Assembly: GCA_964633845.1 (NCBI GenBank)
Contig: CAZWLA010000010.1
Span: forward strand, 1 to 38,160
DNA from: JADHTT01 sp964633845
GTDB lineage: Bacteria > Campylobacterota > Campylobacteria > Campylobacterales > Arcobacteraceae
Direction: 5' to 3'
DNA length: 38,160 nt
Below the pieces are notes generated by a model. The model had not been told where the DNA came from, did no database searches, and was given only the letters and a program-made list of their open reading frames with translations. The position numbers and the translations under genes were made by a program. This document shows positions 1 to 7,190 of the stretch, one piece after another. How positions within the stretch are numbered: position 1 is the first letter of the stretch; every line of letters starts with the position of its first letter.

Positions 1-712
1 ACATCATTCTTACATAGTCTTTTGCATGTCCCCAATCTCTTTTTGCATCAAGATTACCAAGGTAGAGTTTATCTTGAAGTCCAAGAGCTATTTTAGATGC
101 TGCTCGTGTGATCTTTCTAGTTACAAATGTTTCACCTCTTACCGGAGATTCGTGATTAAAAAGTATTCCATTACAAGCAAACATACCATAAGCTTCTCTA
201 TAGTTTACAGTTATCCAGTATGCATACATTTTAGCTACGGCATAAGGAGATCTTGGATAAAAAGGAGTTTTTTCAGATTGAGGTGTTTCTTGTACTTTTC
301 CATAAAGTTCAGAAGTTGATGCCTGATAAATTTTAGTTTTTTCTGTCAATCCTAATAGTTTTACAGCTTCTAGTATTCTAAGTGTTCCTGTACCATCTGC
401 ATTTGCTACATATTCTGGTGTTTCAAATGATACCTGAACATGACTCATAGCAGCTAAGTTATATATCTCATCTGGTTGTGTTTCTTGGATAATACGAGTA
501 AGATTCATACTATCTGTCATATCTCCAAAATGAAGATGAAGATTTACATCTTTTTCATGAATATCTTGATAAAGATGATCTATTCTATCTGTATTAAAAA
601 GACTACTTCTTCTTTTAATACCATGTACTATGTATCCTTTTTTAAGTAAGAATTCTGCTAAATACGATCCGTCTTGTCCTGTGATACCTGTGATCAAAGC
701 GACACGCTTCAC
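1..712 (-). CDS. gmd: GDP-mannose 4,6-dehydratase, 3' end outside the window
   Basis: Converts GDP-mannose to GDP-4-keto-6-deoxymannose, the entry to GDP-fucose, GDP-rhamnose and related deoxysugars, in the cytoplasm. Read on the minus strand, the frame gives an SDR-extended fold: nucleotide-binding GITGQDGSYLAE near residues 9-20, STSELYG at 132-138 and the catalytic SPYAVAK (Tyr157, Lys161, counted from GTG at 712). It remains open to base 1, so about 237 of the usual 340-370 residues are present. No ATG lies near the N terminus. GTG at 712 gives VKRVALITG, the usual family start. TTG at 757 is in frame, has a better ribosome site (AAGGAAAAC just upstream) and would add 15 residues read through a heptanucleotide repeat (716-743). 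It is the last visible gene of the sugar operon, downstream of manB and manC that supply its substrate. The enzyme call is firm; the start is not. Confidence 0.93.
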   Translation of the reverse strand, partial: MKRVALITGITGQDGSYLAEFLLKKGYIVHGIKRRSSLFNTDRIDHLYQDIHEKDVNLHLHFGDMTDSMNLTRIIQETQPDEIYNLAAMSHVQVSFETPEYVANADGTGTLRILEAVKLLGLTEKTKIYQASTSELYGKVQETPQSEKTPFYPRSPYAVAKMYAYWITVNYREAYGMFACNGILFNHESPVRGETFVTRKITRAASKIALGLQDKLYLGNLDAKRDWGHAKDYVRMM

Positions 713-715
713 TTC

Positions 716-743
716 GTGAGTTGTGAGTTGTGAGTTGTGAGTT
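716..743. repeat. Heptanucleotide tandem repeat, four GTGAGTT units
   Basis: Four perfect copies of GTGAGTT followed by a partial GT lie between the stop of the four-helix-bundle gene and the GTG start of gmd. If gmd starts at TTG 757 the array is coding, and a change of one unit (7 bp) would shift its frame. If gmd starts at GTG 712, the array only changes the leader length. Two degenerate patches with the same 7-bp period lie at 1118-1152 and 1262-1289. Confidence 0.85.
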
Positions 744-746
744 GTA

Positions 747-1109
747 TTATTTTCCAAATTGTTTTCCTTTTAAATATTTTATTAATCCTAAAATCATTTT
801 CTTGATATTTATCATCATTTCCTCTACTGTTGAAATATCATTTATATAGCCTAATCTTTGAGCAATTATCAGTTGAGTTTCAACTTCGCTTACAGAACCC
901 AGTGATATATACAAGAACTGTATAAACTCCTTATCTGATTGTCTTGCTGCTCCTTCTGCAATGTTACTGGGTATCGAAACACTTGCTCTTCTAATCTGAG
1001 AAGTCAGTCCATAAAGTTCATCTTTTGGGAATGAAGCAGACAATTTGTAAACTATCTCTACAAATTCTATAGACAACTTCCATACATCTAAATCTTTATG
1101 ATTCTTCAT
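747..1109 (-). CDS. Four-helix bundle protein (S23 / intervening-sequence protein family)
   Basis: A 120-residue protein with the family hallmarks: DLDVWKLSIEFVEIVY near the N terminus, then LTSQIRRASVSIPSNIAEG at about residues 35-53, and an amphipathic helical C-terminal half. The family is named for ORFs in intervening sequences of 23S rRNA genes, but many members, like this one, sit in surface-polysaccharide loci. The molecular function is unknown. The start ATG overlaps the manB stop (ATGA), which implies coupled translation, and the gene ends 34 bp before the GTG start of gmd. It is not needed for sugar-nucleotide synthesis, so it is either a regulator or structural partner of the pathway, or a passenger. 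The family call is confident; no role can be read from the sequence. Confidence 0.9.
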   Translation of the reverse strand: MKNHKDLDVWKLSIEFVEIVYKLSASFPKDELYGLTSQIRRASVSIPSNIAEGAARQSDKEFIQFLYISLGSVSEVETQLIIAQRLGYINDISTVEEMMINIKKMILGLIKYLKGKQFGK

Positions 1110-2542
1110 ATATTTTTACCACTTACCACTTTCGACTCACTACTTACTGCTTTCAAAACTTGTTTGACTAAATTATCTGAATCTTCTTGACTATCTGTTT
1201 CTACATAACATCTAAGCTCTGGTGCATTACCTGATGGTCGTAGGTGTATAATAGTGTTTTCGTGAGTGGTGATTCGTAAGCCGTCAGTTGTATTTATATC
1301 TAATATTTCTATATCTTTTAAGCCAAAACTTTCTAATAGTGCTTGTGGATTTGATAAACCTTCTTCAATAAGCTTAAGACTATTAATTCTAGAAAACTCT
1401 TGTATTCTATCACTTGAAGTAAATCTTTGTGGTAGATTATCTACTAGCTTTGATTTATCTTGTACGATATGACTAGCTAGTACTATAAAAGGCAATAGTG
1501 CATCTCTAGTAGGAAGTGCTTTTAAAGCAACTCCATCTTTTTCTAAGGTTGAACCTAAAAGAAATCCACCATTTGCTTCAAATCCTGCAAATGATTTATA
1601 AGATGTTAAATCATTAAATGCTTCTATAACATAAGGTGAACCTATTTTAGTTCGGATAACTTCTTTAAAGGAATTACTTTTTTCAATTGCTGTATTACAA
1701 CTAACTGGAACTGCTAAAGCTTCAATCCCTAGAAGTTGTGCTGTTAAGAGTCCTACTATATCCCCTCTTAACCACTCTCCATTTTCATCTGCTATAAGTG
1801 GTCGATCTCCATCTCCATCTGTAGAAAATATCATATCAAATCTATACTCACTAGACCAAACCTTTCCTCTATTTTTATCTTCCTCAGATACTGCTTCAGT
1901 ATCAATAGGTACAAATTCATCTGATCTTCCTAAAGTTGTTACACTAGCTCCAAGAGAAGTGAACAACTCAGCATATAAATCTCTTCCTGCACTTGAGTGT
2001 TCATAGATGCCTATTTTTAGACCATTTAAGCAATTAGCACCAAAGTAGTTTTTGTATCTAAGAAGATAGTTTATAGAAGCCTCTTGTTTAGCTTCTGGTA
2101 AATGAGCATTACTACTAATCATTGGGTTTGAATTATTTAGGATTTCAGACTCATCATCTTTTGATATTTCTCCATCTGGAGTATAAAACTTTATACCATT
2201 TCTATCAAATGGGATGTGACTACCTGTAATCATAATAGATGGAATATTATCACTCACAGATTGAAGTGCTAAAGCTGGCGTTGGTAATACTCCATAAAAT
2301 TCTACTTCATACCCACAAGAAGCAATAGCAGCACAAATAGAAGCTGCCATATCTGGACTACTTGGACGGTTATCCATAGCAACTGCAACTTTATTGAATG
2401 TGAAGCTTTTTTTCATAGTATCTAAAAAAGAAAGGGTAAAAGCTGTACAAGTTTGCGGTGTGAAGTCTGTTACTAATCCTCTAGCTCCACTAGTTCCAAA
2501 ATTTATACCGCTTTGAGAGATTACTTCTTTGATAGTTTTCAT
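1106..2542 (-). CDS. manB: Phosphomannomutase (phosphohexomutase family)
   Basis: Interconverts mannose-6-phosphate and mannose-1-phosphate, the step before GDP-mannose formation by the adjacent manC. The 478 residues show the four domains of the alpha-D-phosphohexomutase family: SGARGLV at 18-24, the phosphoserine loop TGSHIP (Ser108), the metal-binding DGDGDRP at 242-248, the sugar-specificity loop FEANGG at 321-326, and the phosphate-binding RPSGNAPELR at 435-444. It starts 3 bp after the manC stop. Two patches near the 3' end show 7-bp periodicity in the DNA (1262-1289 and 1118-1152). The first encodes part of the conserved DGLRIT region with codons such as GAC, GGC and ACC, which are uncommon here; the second encodes the C-terminal tail. 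Some phosphomannomutases also act on glucose phosphates, which cannot be judged here. Confidence 0.93.
   Translation of the reverse strand: MKTIKEVISQSGINFGTSGARGLVTDFTPQTCTAFTLSFLDTMKKSFTFNKVAVAMDNRPSSPDMAASICAAIASCGYEVEFYGVLPTPALALQSVSDNIPSIMITGSHIPFDRNGIKFYTPDGEISKDDESEILNNSNPMISSNAHLPEAKQEASINYLLRYKNYFGANCLNGLKIGIYEHSSAGRDLYAELFTSLGASVTTLGRSDEFVPIDTEAVSEEDKNRGKVWSSEYRFDMIFSTDGDGDRPLIADENGEWLRGDIVGLLTAQLLGIEALAVPVSCNTAIEKSNSFKEVIRTKIGSPYVIEAFNDLTSYKSFAGFEANGGFLLGSTLEKDGVALKALPTRDALLPFIVLASHIVQDKSKLVDNLPQRFTSSDRIQEFSRINSLKLIEEGLSNPQALLESFGLKDIEILDINTTDGLRITTHENTIIHLRPSGNAPELRCYVETDSQEDSDNLVKQVLKAVSSESKVVSGKNI
1118..1152. repeat. Degenerate heptanucleotide repeat, five units
   Basis: Consecutive 7-mers ACCACTT, ACCACTT, TCGACTC, ACTACTT, ACTGCTT on the plus strand. 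Two are identical and the others share ACT in register. The patch codes for most of the C-terminal tail of the phosphomannomutase after the last conserved block. The spacing and complement resemble the perfect GTGAGTT array at 716-743 (reverse complement AACTCAC). Confidence 0.65.
1262..1289. repeat. Degenerate heptanucleotide repeat inside manB, four units
   Basis: 7-mers GTGAGTG, GTGATTC, GTAAGCC, GTCAGTT in register (consensus GTnAgTt), matching the unit of the perfect array at 716-743. It lies within the phosphomannomutase coding region, over residues of the DGLRITTHE segment. The local codons are GC-rich compared with the rest of the gene. It is degenerate, so chance cannot be excluded. 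Confidence 0.5.
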
Positions 2543-2545
2543 TTA

Positions 2546-3919
2546 TTAATCTCTTTTAAAATCATCATCAAGTCTCACTATATCATCTTCACCAGTATAT
2601 TCACCAACTTGAGCTTCTATAAGTACTACGGGTATAGTTCCTTCATTAGCCAGTCTATGAACTTCACCCATTTTGATGTAGGTTGACTCATTTGGTCTTA
2701 CTAAAAAAGTATTGTTTTCTACTGTTACTGTTGCAGTTCCAGATACTACTATCCAGTGTTCATTTCTATGGAAGTGTTTTTGCAAAGATAATCTTTTCCC
2801 TGGTTTTACTTCTATTCTTTTTATTTTATAGCCAGGGGAATCTTCAAGTACTGTATATGTTCCCCATGGTCTATGACCAGTTAAGTGGATATTGTGAAGT
2901 TCAGATTTTTGTTCTTTTAATTTTGCTACTACATTTTTAACTTTTTGACTTGAACCTTTTTTAGAGATCAAAAGTGCATCACCTGTATCAACTATGATGC
3001 AATCTTCTATATCAACTGTAGCTATTTTTCTCTCACTTCCATAGACTAAATTATTTTTACTATCTATTGAGATATGATTTGGATTTAAAGTATTATTATT
3101 TTCATCTTTTGGAAGTTCATCAAATAGAGCATCAAAGCTTCCTACATCACTCCAAGATATATCTGAAGGTACTACTTTTACTTTAGAAGACCTTTCCATC
3201 ACAGCATAATCAATACTATCTTCAGGAATACTTATCATATCATTATGTTTGATTCTTATAAGGCTATTCTCCTCTTGAGTGTTATTATATGCATCTAATG
3301 ATGCATTATAGATTTCTGGTGAATGTTTTTGTAGTTCCTCTAAAAACACTCCAGCTTTAAACATAAACATTCCACTATTCCAGTAATAGTTTCCTGCTTC
3401 TAGATACTTTTGTGCTGTATCTTGATCTGGTTTTTCATGAAATGCTTTTACATCTAAACCATCACTTTCTATATATCCAAATCCCGTTTCAGCAAAAGTC
3501 GGAGTAATACCAAATGTCACTAGGCTATCTTCATTCGCTAATGTTTCAGCCTTTATAAGTACTTTTTTATATTCTTCCTCATTTTTTATAAGATGGTCTG
3601 AGGGTGTTACCAATACCATCTCATCTGAACCTAGTGATAAACAAGCTAAGGCAATTGCTGGTGCAGTATTTCTACCAACTGGCTCAAGAAGATACTTATT
3701 ATTTGCTTTATCTAATTCTTCAAGCTGATCAAGTGCTAGAAAATACTGCTCTATATTTGATACTATAAACTGGCCATCACATACTTGACTATTTCTTTCA
3801 ACTGTTAATTGAAATAAGGACCTATCTCCAAATAGTTTATAAAACTGTTTTGGCATAAGTGTCCGACTTATTGGCCATAGTCTTGTACCTGACCCACCAC
3901 ATAAAATAATATTAATCAT
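2546..3919 (-). CDS. manC: Mannose-1-phosphate guanylyltransferase / mannose-6-phosphate isomerase (bifunctional)
   Basis: Makes GDP-mannose from mannose-1-phosphate and GTP; the fused C-terminal domain isomerises fructose-6-phosphate to mannose-6-phosphate. The 457 residues are the normal length of the bifunctional AlgA/CpsB/ManC type. The N-terminal nucleotidyltransferase has GGSGTRLWP at 8-16 with MPKQF (Lys24) and PVGRNTAPAIA near residue 81. The C-terminal cupin domain, about residues 345-435, has HRPWG and LSLQKHFHRNEHW, with histidines that bind metal in this family. It lies directly upstream of manB (3 bp gap) and downstream of the epimerase remnant, within the same operon. With manB and gmd it forms a complete route from fructose-6-phosphate to GDP-4-keto-6-deoxymannose. 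Confidence 0.95.
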   Translation of the reverse strand: MINIILCGGSGTRLWPISRTLMPKQFYKLFGDRSLFQLTVERNSQVCDGQFIVSNIEQYFLALDQLEELDKANNKYLLEPVGRNTAPAIALACLSLGSDEMVLVTPSDHLIKNEEEYKKVLIKAETLANEDSLVTFGITPTFAETGFGYIESDGLDVKAFHEKPDQDTAQKYLEAGNYYWNSGMFMFKAGVFLEELQKHSPEIYNASLDAYNNTQEENSLIRIKHNDMISIPEDSIDYAVMERSSKVKVVPSDISWSDVGSFDALFDELPKDENNNTLNPNHISIDSKNNLVYGSERKIATVDIEDCIIVDTGDALLISKKGSSQKVKNVVAKLKEQKSELHNIHLTGHRPWGTYTVLEDSPGYKIKRIEVKPGKRLSLQKHFHRNEHWIVVSGTATVTVENNTFLVRPNESTYIKMGEVHRLANEGTIPVVLIEAQVGEYTGEDDIVRLDDDFKRD

Positions 3920-4123
3920 TTAATTATTCCTTCTAATTTTATAAAATTCTCTATACCATTTCAAAAATCTTTCAATCCCAACTTCAAGCGATGTATCTGG
4001 CTTATATCCAAAGTCATTGATAAGGTCAAATAATTTTTTAGCTAGGTGGTATCCTATGAAACCTGCTGTTCCTGTTACTAGTATTTTGAGCTTCACAATT
4101 TGCTCACTTTGTTCGTGCATCAT
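3920..4123 (-). pseudogene. Internally deleted NAD-dependent sugar epimerase (UDP-glucuronate 4-epimerase-like)
   Basis: The 67-residue reading frame joins the two ends of one protein. Residues 13-27 are the Rossmann start of an extended SDR (KILVTGTAGFIGYHLAKKL), and from residue 32 onward comes the typical C terminus of the CapI/UDP-glucuronate 4-epimerase family (DFGYKPDTSLEVGIERF then LKWYREFY). About 270-290 residues, with the catalytic Tyr and Lys, are missing between KLF and DLINDFGY. The deletion is in frame, so the short protein is translatable but cannot be an epimerase. Its ATG overlaps the ORF6N stop by 4 bp. The parent enzyme would have used UDP-glucuronate from the nearby ugd product, so the locus once probably made UDP-galacturonate. 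Recent decay is likely; an assembly error is the main alternative. Confidence 0.85.
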
Positions 4124-4992
4124 TGGTTTAATTTCTCCATCATCTCAAAAGAGTTTATATCCATCTTAGAAACTGCAAACCACTTTTTGCCCAAGTCTTT
4201 TAAGCTAGCTCCAAAGTGATATACTTCTTTTTCATCAATTATTAGAAATCTATCGTGTGACAAATCAAACTTTTTTATCTCTATTTCTGGATACTGTTCA
4301 TTATGCTTCTTTAGGTCTAATTGTAACTGTTTTGAGATTGTTTTTGTATATATTTTCATACTTATATTTGTATCTCTTTTTGTAAATAATATTAATGTAC
4401 TTTCATCTATATAGTTGTCTATAAGCTTAATAGACTTTTTGGCAGATTTAATAATATCACTTACAAAAATATAGGCATCAAATATCTGTCCATCATAAAA
4501 GATATGTTGTTTTTGTGGTGTTGATTTTTGTTCTATAGTATTAAAGATTTTATTGAAATTTTCATCATGAGAAAACAACCTTTGTTCTATTCTTTCAAAT
4601 CTATCAAACATTAGACTATTTGAAGATATTAGCCTTCTCGTACTTACGAAAGATTCTATAATTTTTATACTTACCTCTATAGCTATATCACTCTTTAATA
4701 CCGCACTTAGCATTGATATACCTTGTTCTGTAAAAGCATAAGGTAATGATGTCGAATGTTTAAGACTAGCGAACCGGTCGCAATTTGCGACCAGTTCATT
4801 TTTTTCTATATCTGTAAGTTGAAATCTAAAGCTTTGAGGAAATCTTTGTATATTTCTTTTCACTTGTTCATTTAGTCTTTTTGGTTCAACTTGATACAAG
4901 TGAGCCAAATCTCTATCTATCATAACTTGAGTGTTTCTAATAGTGTAAATTTTACTTTCTATAGTTTGATTATCTACTATAAGTTCATTCAT
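4120..4992 (-). CDS. ORF6N-domain DNA-binding protein with C-terminal PLD-like half
   Basis: A 290-residue two-part protein. Residues about 10-100 form an ORF6N (KilA-N-related) domain: VMIDRDLAHLYQV, LNEQVKRNIQRFP, LPYAFTEQGISMLSAVL. ORF6N is a DNA-binding domain frequent in phages and mobile DNA. After a linker near residues 125-160, the second half (IFDAYIFVSDIIKSAKK to KKWFAVSKM) contains HDRFLIID followed by FGASLKDLG, which looks like a single phospholipase-D-type HxD motif; combinations like this occur in chromosomal ORF6N proteins of unknown role. It sits inside the nucleotide-sugar operon, 1 bp after ugd and overlapping the next gene, although it has no obvious link to sugar metabolism. 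A near-perfect GC-rich palindrome (4771-4797) lies in its ORF6N coding region. Nuclease activity is only an inference. Confidence 0.85.
   Translation of the reverse strand: MNELIVDNQTIESKIYTIRNTQVMIDRDLAHLYQVEPKRLNEQVKRNIQRFPQSFRFQLTDIEKNELVANCDRFASLKHSTSLPYAFTEQGISMLSAVLKSDIAIEVSIKIIESFVSTRRLISSNSLMFDRFERIEQRLFSHDENFNKIFNTIEQKSTPQKQHIFYDGQIFDAYIFVSDIIKSAKKSIKLIDNYIDESTLILFTKRDTNISMKIYTKTISKQLQLDLKKHNEQYPEIEIKKFDLSHDRFLIIDEKEVYHFGASLKDLGKKWFAVSKMDINSFEMMEKLNQ
4771..4797. repeat. Near-perfect 13-bp inverted repeat with a 1-nt centre, inside the ORF6N gene
   Basis: The arms are GAACCGGTCGCAA and TTGCGACCAGTTC around a single T; 12 of 13 pairs match. It is clearly GC-richer than the surrounding AT-rich DNA and encodes ELVANCDRF. 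It may be an autoregulatory operator, a recombination or recognition site, or a side effect of a conserved protein motif. Confidence 0.8.
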
Positions 4993-4993
4993 A

Positions 4994-6163
4994 CTAATTC
5001 TCTCTAAAAATATCTCTAGTAAATACTTTTTCTTCTACATCTAAAATATCATCGTGTAACCTATTAGCTATGATAACATCTGATTGAGATTTGAAAGTAT
5101 CTAGATCATTTACTACTTTACTATGAAAGAATTCATCCTCTTCATATGTTGGTTCGTATATGATTACAGGTATACCTTTGGCTTTGATACGCTTCATAAT
5201 ACCTTGAATAGCTGATGCCCTAAAGTTATCTGATCCTGTCTTCATAGTAAGTCTATATACACCTACACATGATGGATTAGTAGAGATGATACTATCTGCT
5301 ATAAAATCTTTTCTAGTGCTGTTTGCATTTACAATAGCTTCTATCATATTTGAAGGTACATCTTTGTAGTTTGCTAGTAATTGTTTAGTATCTTTTGGTA
5401 AGCAGTATCCACCATACCCAAATGATGGGTTGTTATAATGTGATCCTATTCTTGGATCAAGTCCTACACCTTCTATGATCTGTTTTGTATCCAGTCCATG
5501 TGACTGGGCATAAGAATCTAATTCATTAAAATATGCAACCCTCATTGCTAGGTATGTATTTGAAAATAGTTTTACAGCTTCTGCTTCTGTACTATCTGTA
5601 AATAGTATCTCTATATCTTCTTTAATAGCCCCTTGTGCTAAAAGTGAAGCAAATATTTCAGCTCGCTGAGATTGTTCACCTACAATGATTCTACTTGGAT
5701 ATAAGTTATCATACAAGGCTTTCCCCTCTCTAAGAAACTCTGGAGAGAAGATAATATTTGATGTGTTGAACTGTTCAGATATTTGCTGTGTGTAACCTAC
5801 TGGAATAGTTGATTTAATTACCATAGTAGTATTTGGGTTTACCTCTAATACATCTTGTACTACATATTCAATTGATTTGGTATTAAAGTAGTTTGTATCT
5901 GGATCATAGTCTGTAGGAGTAGCAATAATTACAAAATCAGCATCTTTATATGCTTCTTGTTTATCTAGTGTAGCTCTAAAGTTTAAATCTTCTTTTTGTA
6001 GATACTCTTCTATCTCCACATCTACAATAGGAGATTTTCTTTGATTTAAAAGTTCTACTTTTTCAGGGATGATGTCTAGAGCTACCACTTCATTATTTTG
6101 AGCTAGCAGGATACCATTTGAAAGACCTACATAGCCTGTACCTGCTATTGCTATTTTATACAT
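4994..6163 (-). CDS. ugd: UDP-glucose 6-dehydrogenase (nucleotide-sugar dehydrogenase)
   Basis: Oxidises UDP-glucose to UDP-glucuronate with two NAD+. The sequence shows the Rossmann GTGYVG at 8-13, ATPTDYDP near 81, EAVKLFSNTYLA with the conserved Lys198, and the catalytic cysteine in GYGGYCLPKDT (Cys254); the C-terminal domain ends near VFTRDIF. About 389 residues is normal for the short single-copy type. I chose ATG at 6163 because AAGGAAAC lies just upstream and MYKIAIAGTGYVG is the usual start; an in-frame ATG at 6181 would add six residues with no better site. The start overlaps the 3' end of galE by 8 bp, and galE makes or recycles its substrate. Confidence 0.94.
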   Translation of the reverse strand: MYKIAIAGTGYVGLSNGILLAQNNEVVALDIIPEKVELLNQRKSPIVDVEIEEYLQKEDLNFRATLDKQEAYKDADFVIIATPTDYDPDTNYFNTKSIEYVVQDVLEVNPNTTMVIKSTIPVGYTQQISEQFNTSNIIFSPEFLREGKALYDNLYPSRIIVGEQSQRAEIFASLLAQGAIKEDIEILFTDSTEAEAVKLFSNTYLAMRVAYFNELDSYAQSHGLDTKQIIEGVGLDPRIGSHYNNPSFGYGGYCLPKDTKQLLANYKDVPSNMIEAIVNANSTRKDFIADSIISTNPSCVGVYRLTMKTGSDNFRASAIQGIMKRIKAKGIPVIIYEPTYEEDEFFHSKVVNDLDTFKSQSDVIIANRLHDDILDVEEKVFTRDIFREN

Positions 6164-7190
6164 CTGTTTCCTTATATCCATCAGGATTATTTGACTGCCA
6201 TCTCCAACTATCAGTACACATATCTTCCATATTTCTTTTCGCTTCCCAGTTTAATACTTCTTTGGCATACGATGGATCTGCATAGCATATAGCTATGTCA
6301 CCAAGTCTTCTATCTACAAGCTTATAAGGTACTTTTTGATTACTAGCCTTTTCAAATGCTTTTACTACATCAAGTACTGAGTAACCTGTACCTGTTCCTA
6401 GATTTACTATCAGTGGTTTTATATTTTGATGATTGTTTAAATAGTCAATAGCTTTTATATGCCCATATGCAAGATCAACTACATGAATGTAGTCTCTTAC
6501 ACCTGTACCGTCGTGAGTATCATAGTCACTACCAAATACACTTAAATACTCTCTTTTACCTACTGCTACTTGAGAGATAAATGGCATAAGATTATTTGGT
6601 ATACCATTTGGGTCTTCTCCAATAGTACCAGATTCGTGAGCACCTACAGGATTAAAGTATCTAAGTATTGCTATTTTAAATTCTGGATCACTAATATGAA
6701 GATCTTCTAGAATTCTTTCTATCATATACTTTGAAGTACCGTATGGGTTTGTCGTGCTGCCTGTAGGAAAGTTTTCTTTGATTGGTGTAGTATGAGGGTC
6801 TCCATACACAGTTGCTGAACTAGAGAATACTATTTTTTTACAATTATATTTCTTCATCACATCAAGGAGTATCAAAGTACCATTTACATTGTTATCATAA
6901 TACTCTATTGGGTTTGATACAGATTCACCTACGGCTTTTAGTCCTGCAAAGTGTATTACTGAGTCTATGTTGTGATCTGTAAATACTTTTTGCAAACTTT
7001 CTTTGTCTCTTATGTCACCTTGTACAAATGTAATAGGTTTGTTGATAATTTTCTCAACTGCTTTAATAGATTCTTTTGAGGAGTTAGATAGGTTGTCATA
7101 TACTATAAAATCATAGTTGGCATTGGCTAGTTCTACTAAAGTGTGTGAGCCTATATATCCAGCTCCACCGGTGATTAGTATGCTACTCAT
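6156..7190 (-). CDS. galE: UDP-glucose 4-epimerase
   Basis: Interconverts UDP-glucose and UDP-galactose with bound NAD+. The 344 residues match the family length. Visible are TGGAGYIGSH at 7-16, SSSATVYG at 123-130 and the catalytic NPYGTSKYMIE with Tyr150 and Lys154, followed by the usual substrate-binding RYFNPVGAH and GDIAICYADP. The ATG overlaps the stop of the MarR-type regulator (ATGA), and a run of eight G (7198-7205 on the complementary strand) ends 7 bp upstream of the ATG, where a ribosome-binding site would be. Together with ugd it provides UDP-galactose and UDP-glucuronate for polysaccharide assembly. Confidence 0.95.
   Translation of the reverse strand: MSSILITGGAGYIGSHTLVELANANYDFIVYDNLSNSSKESIKAVEKIINKPITFVQGDIRDKESLQKVFTDHNIDSVIHFAGLKAVGESVSNPIEYYDNNVNGTLILLDVMKKYNCKKIVFSSSATVYGDPHTTPIKENFPTGSTTNPYGTSKYMIERILEDLHISDPEFKIAILRYFNPVGAHESGTIGEDPNGIPNNLMPFISQVAVGKREYLSVFGSDYDTHDGTGVRDYIHVVDLAYGHIKAIDYLNNHQNIKPLIVNLGTGTGYSVLDVVKAFEKASNQKVPYKLVDRRLGDIAICYADPSYAKEVLNWEAKRNMEDMCTDSWRWQSNNPDGYKETDV

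Noticed and set aside
2683..2940. 85-codon frame opposite manC
   Set aside because: Hydrophobic mirror translation of the manC cupin domain; no ribosome site.
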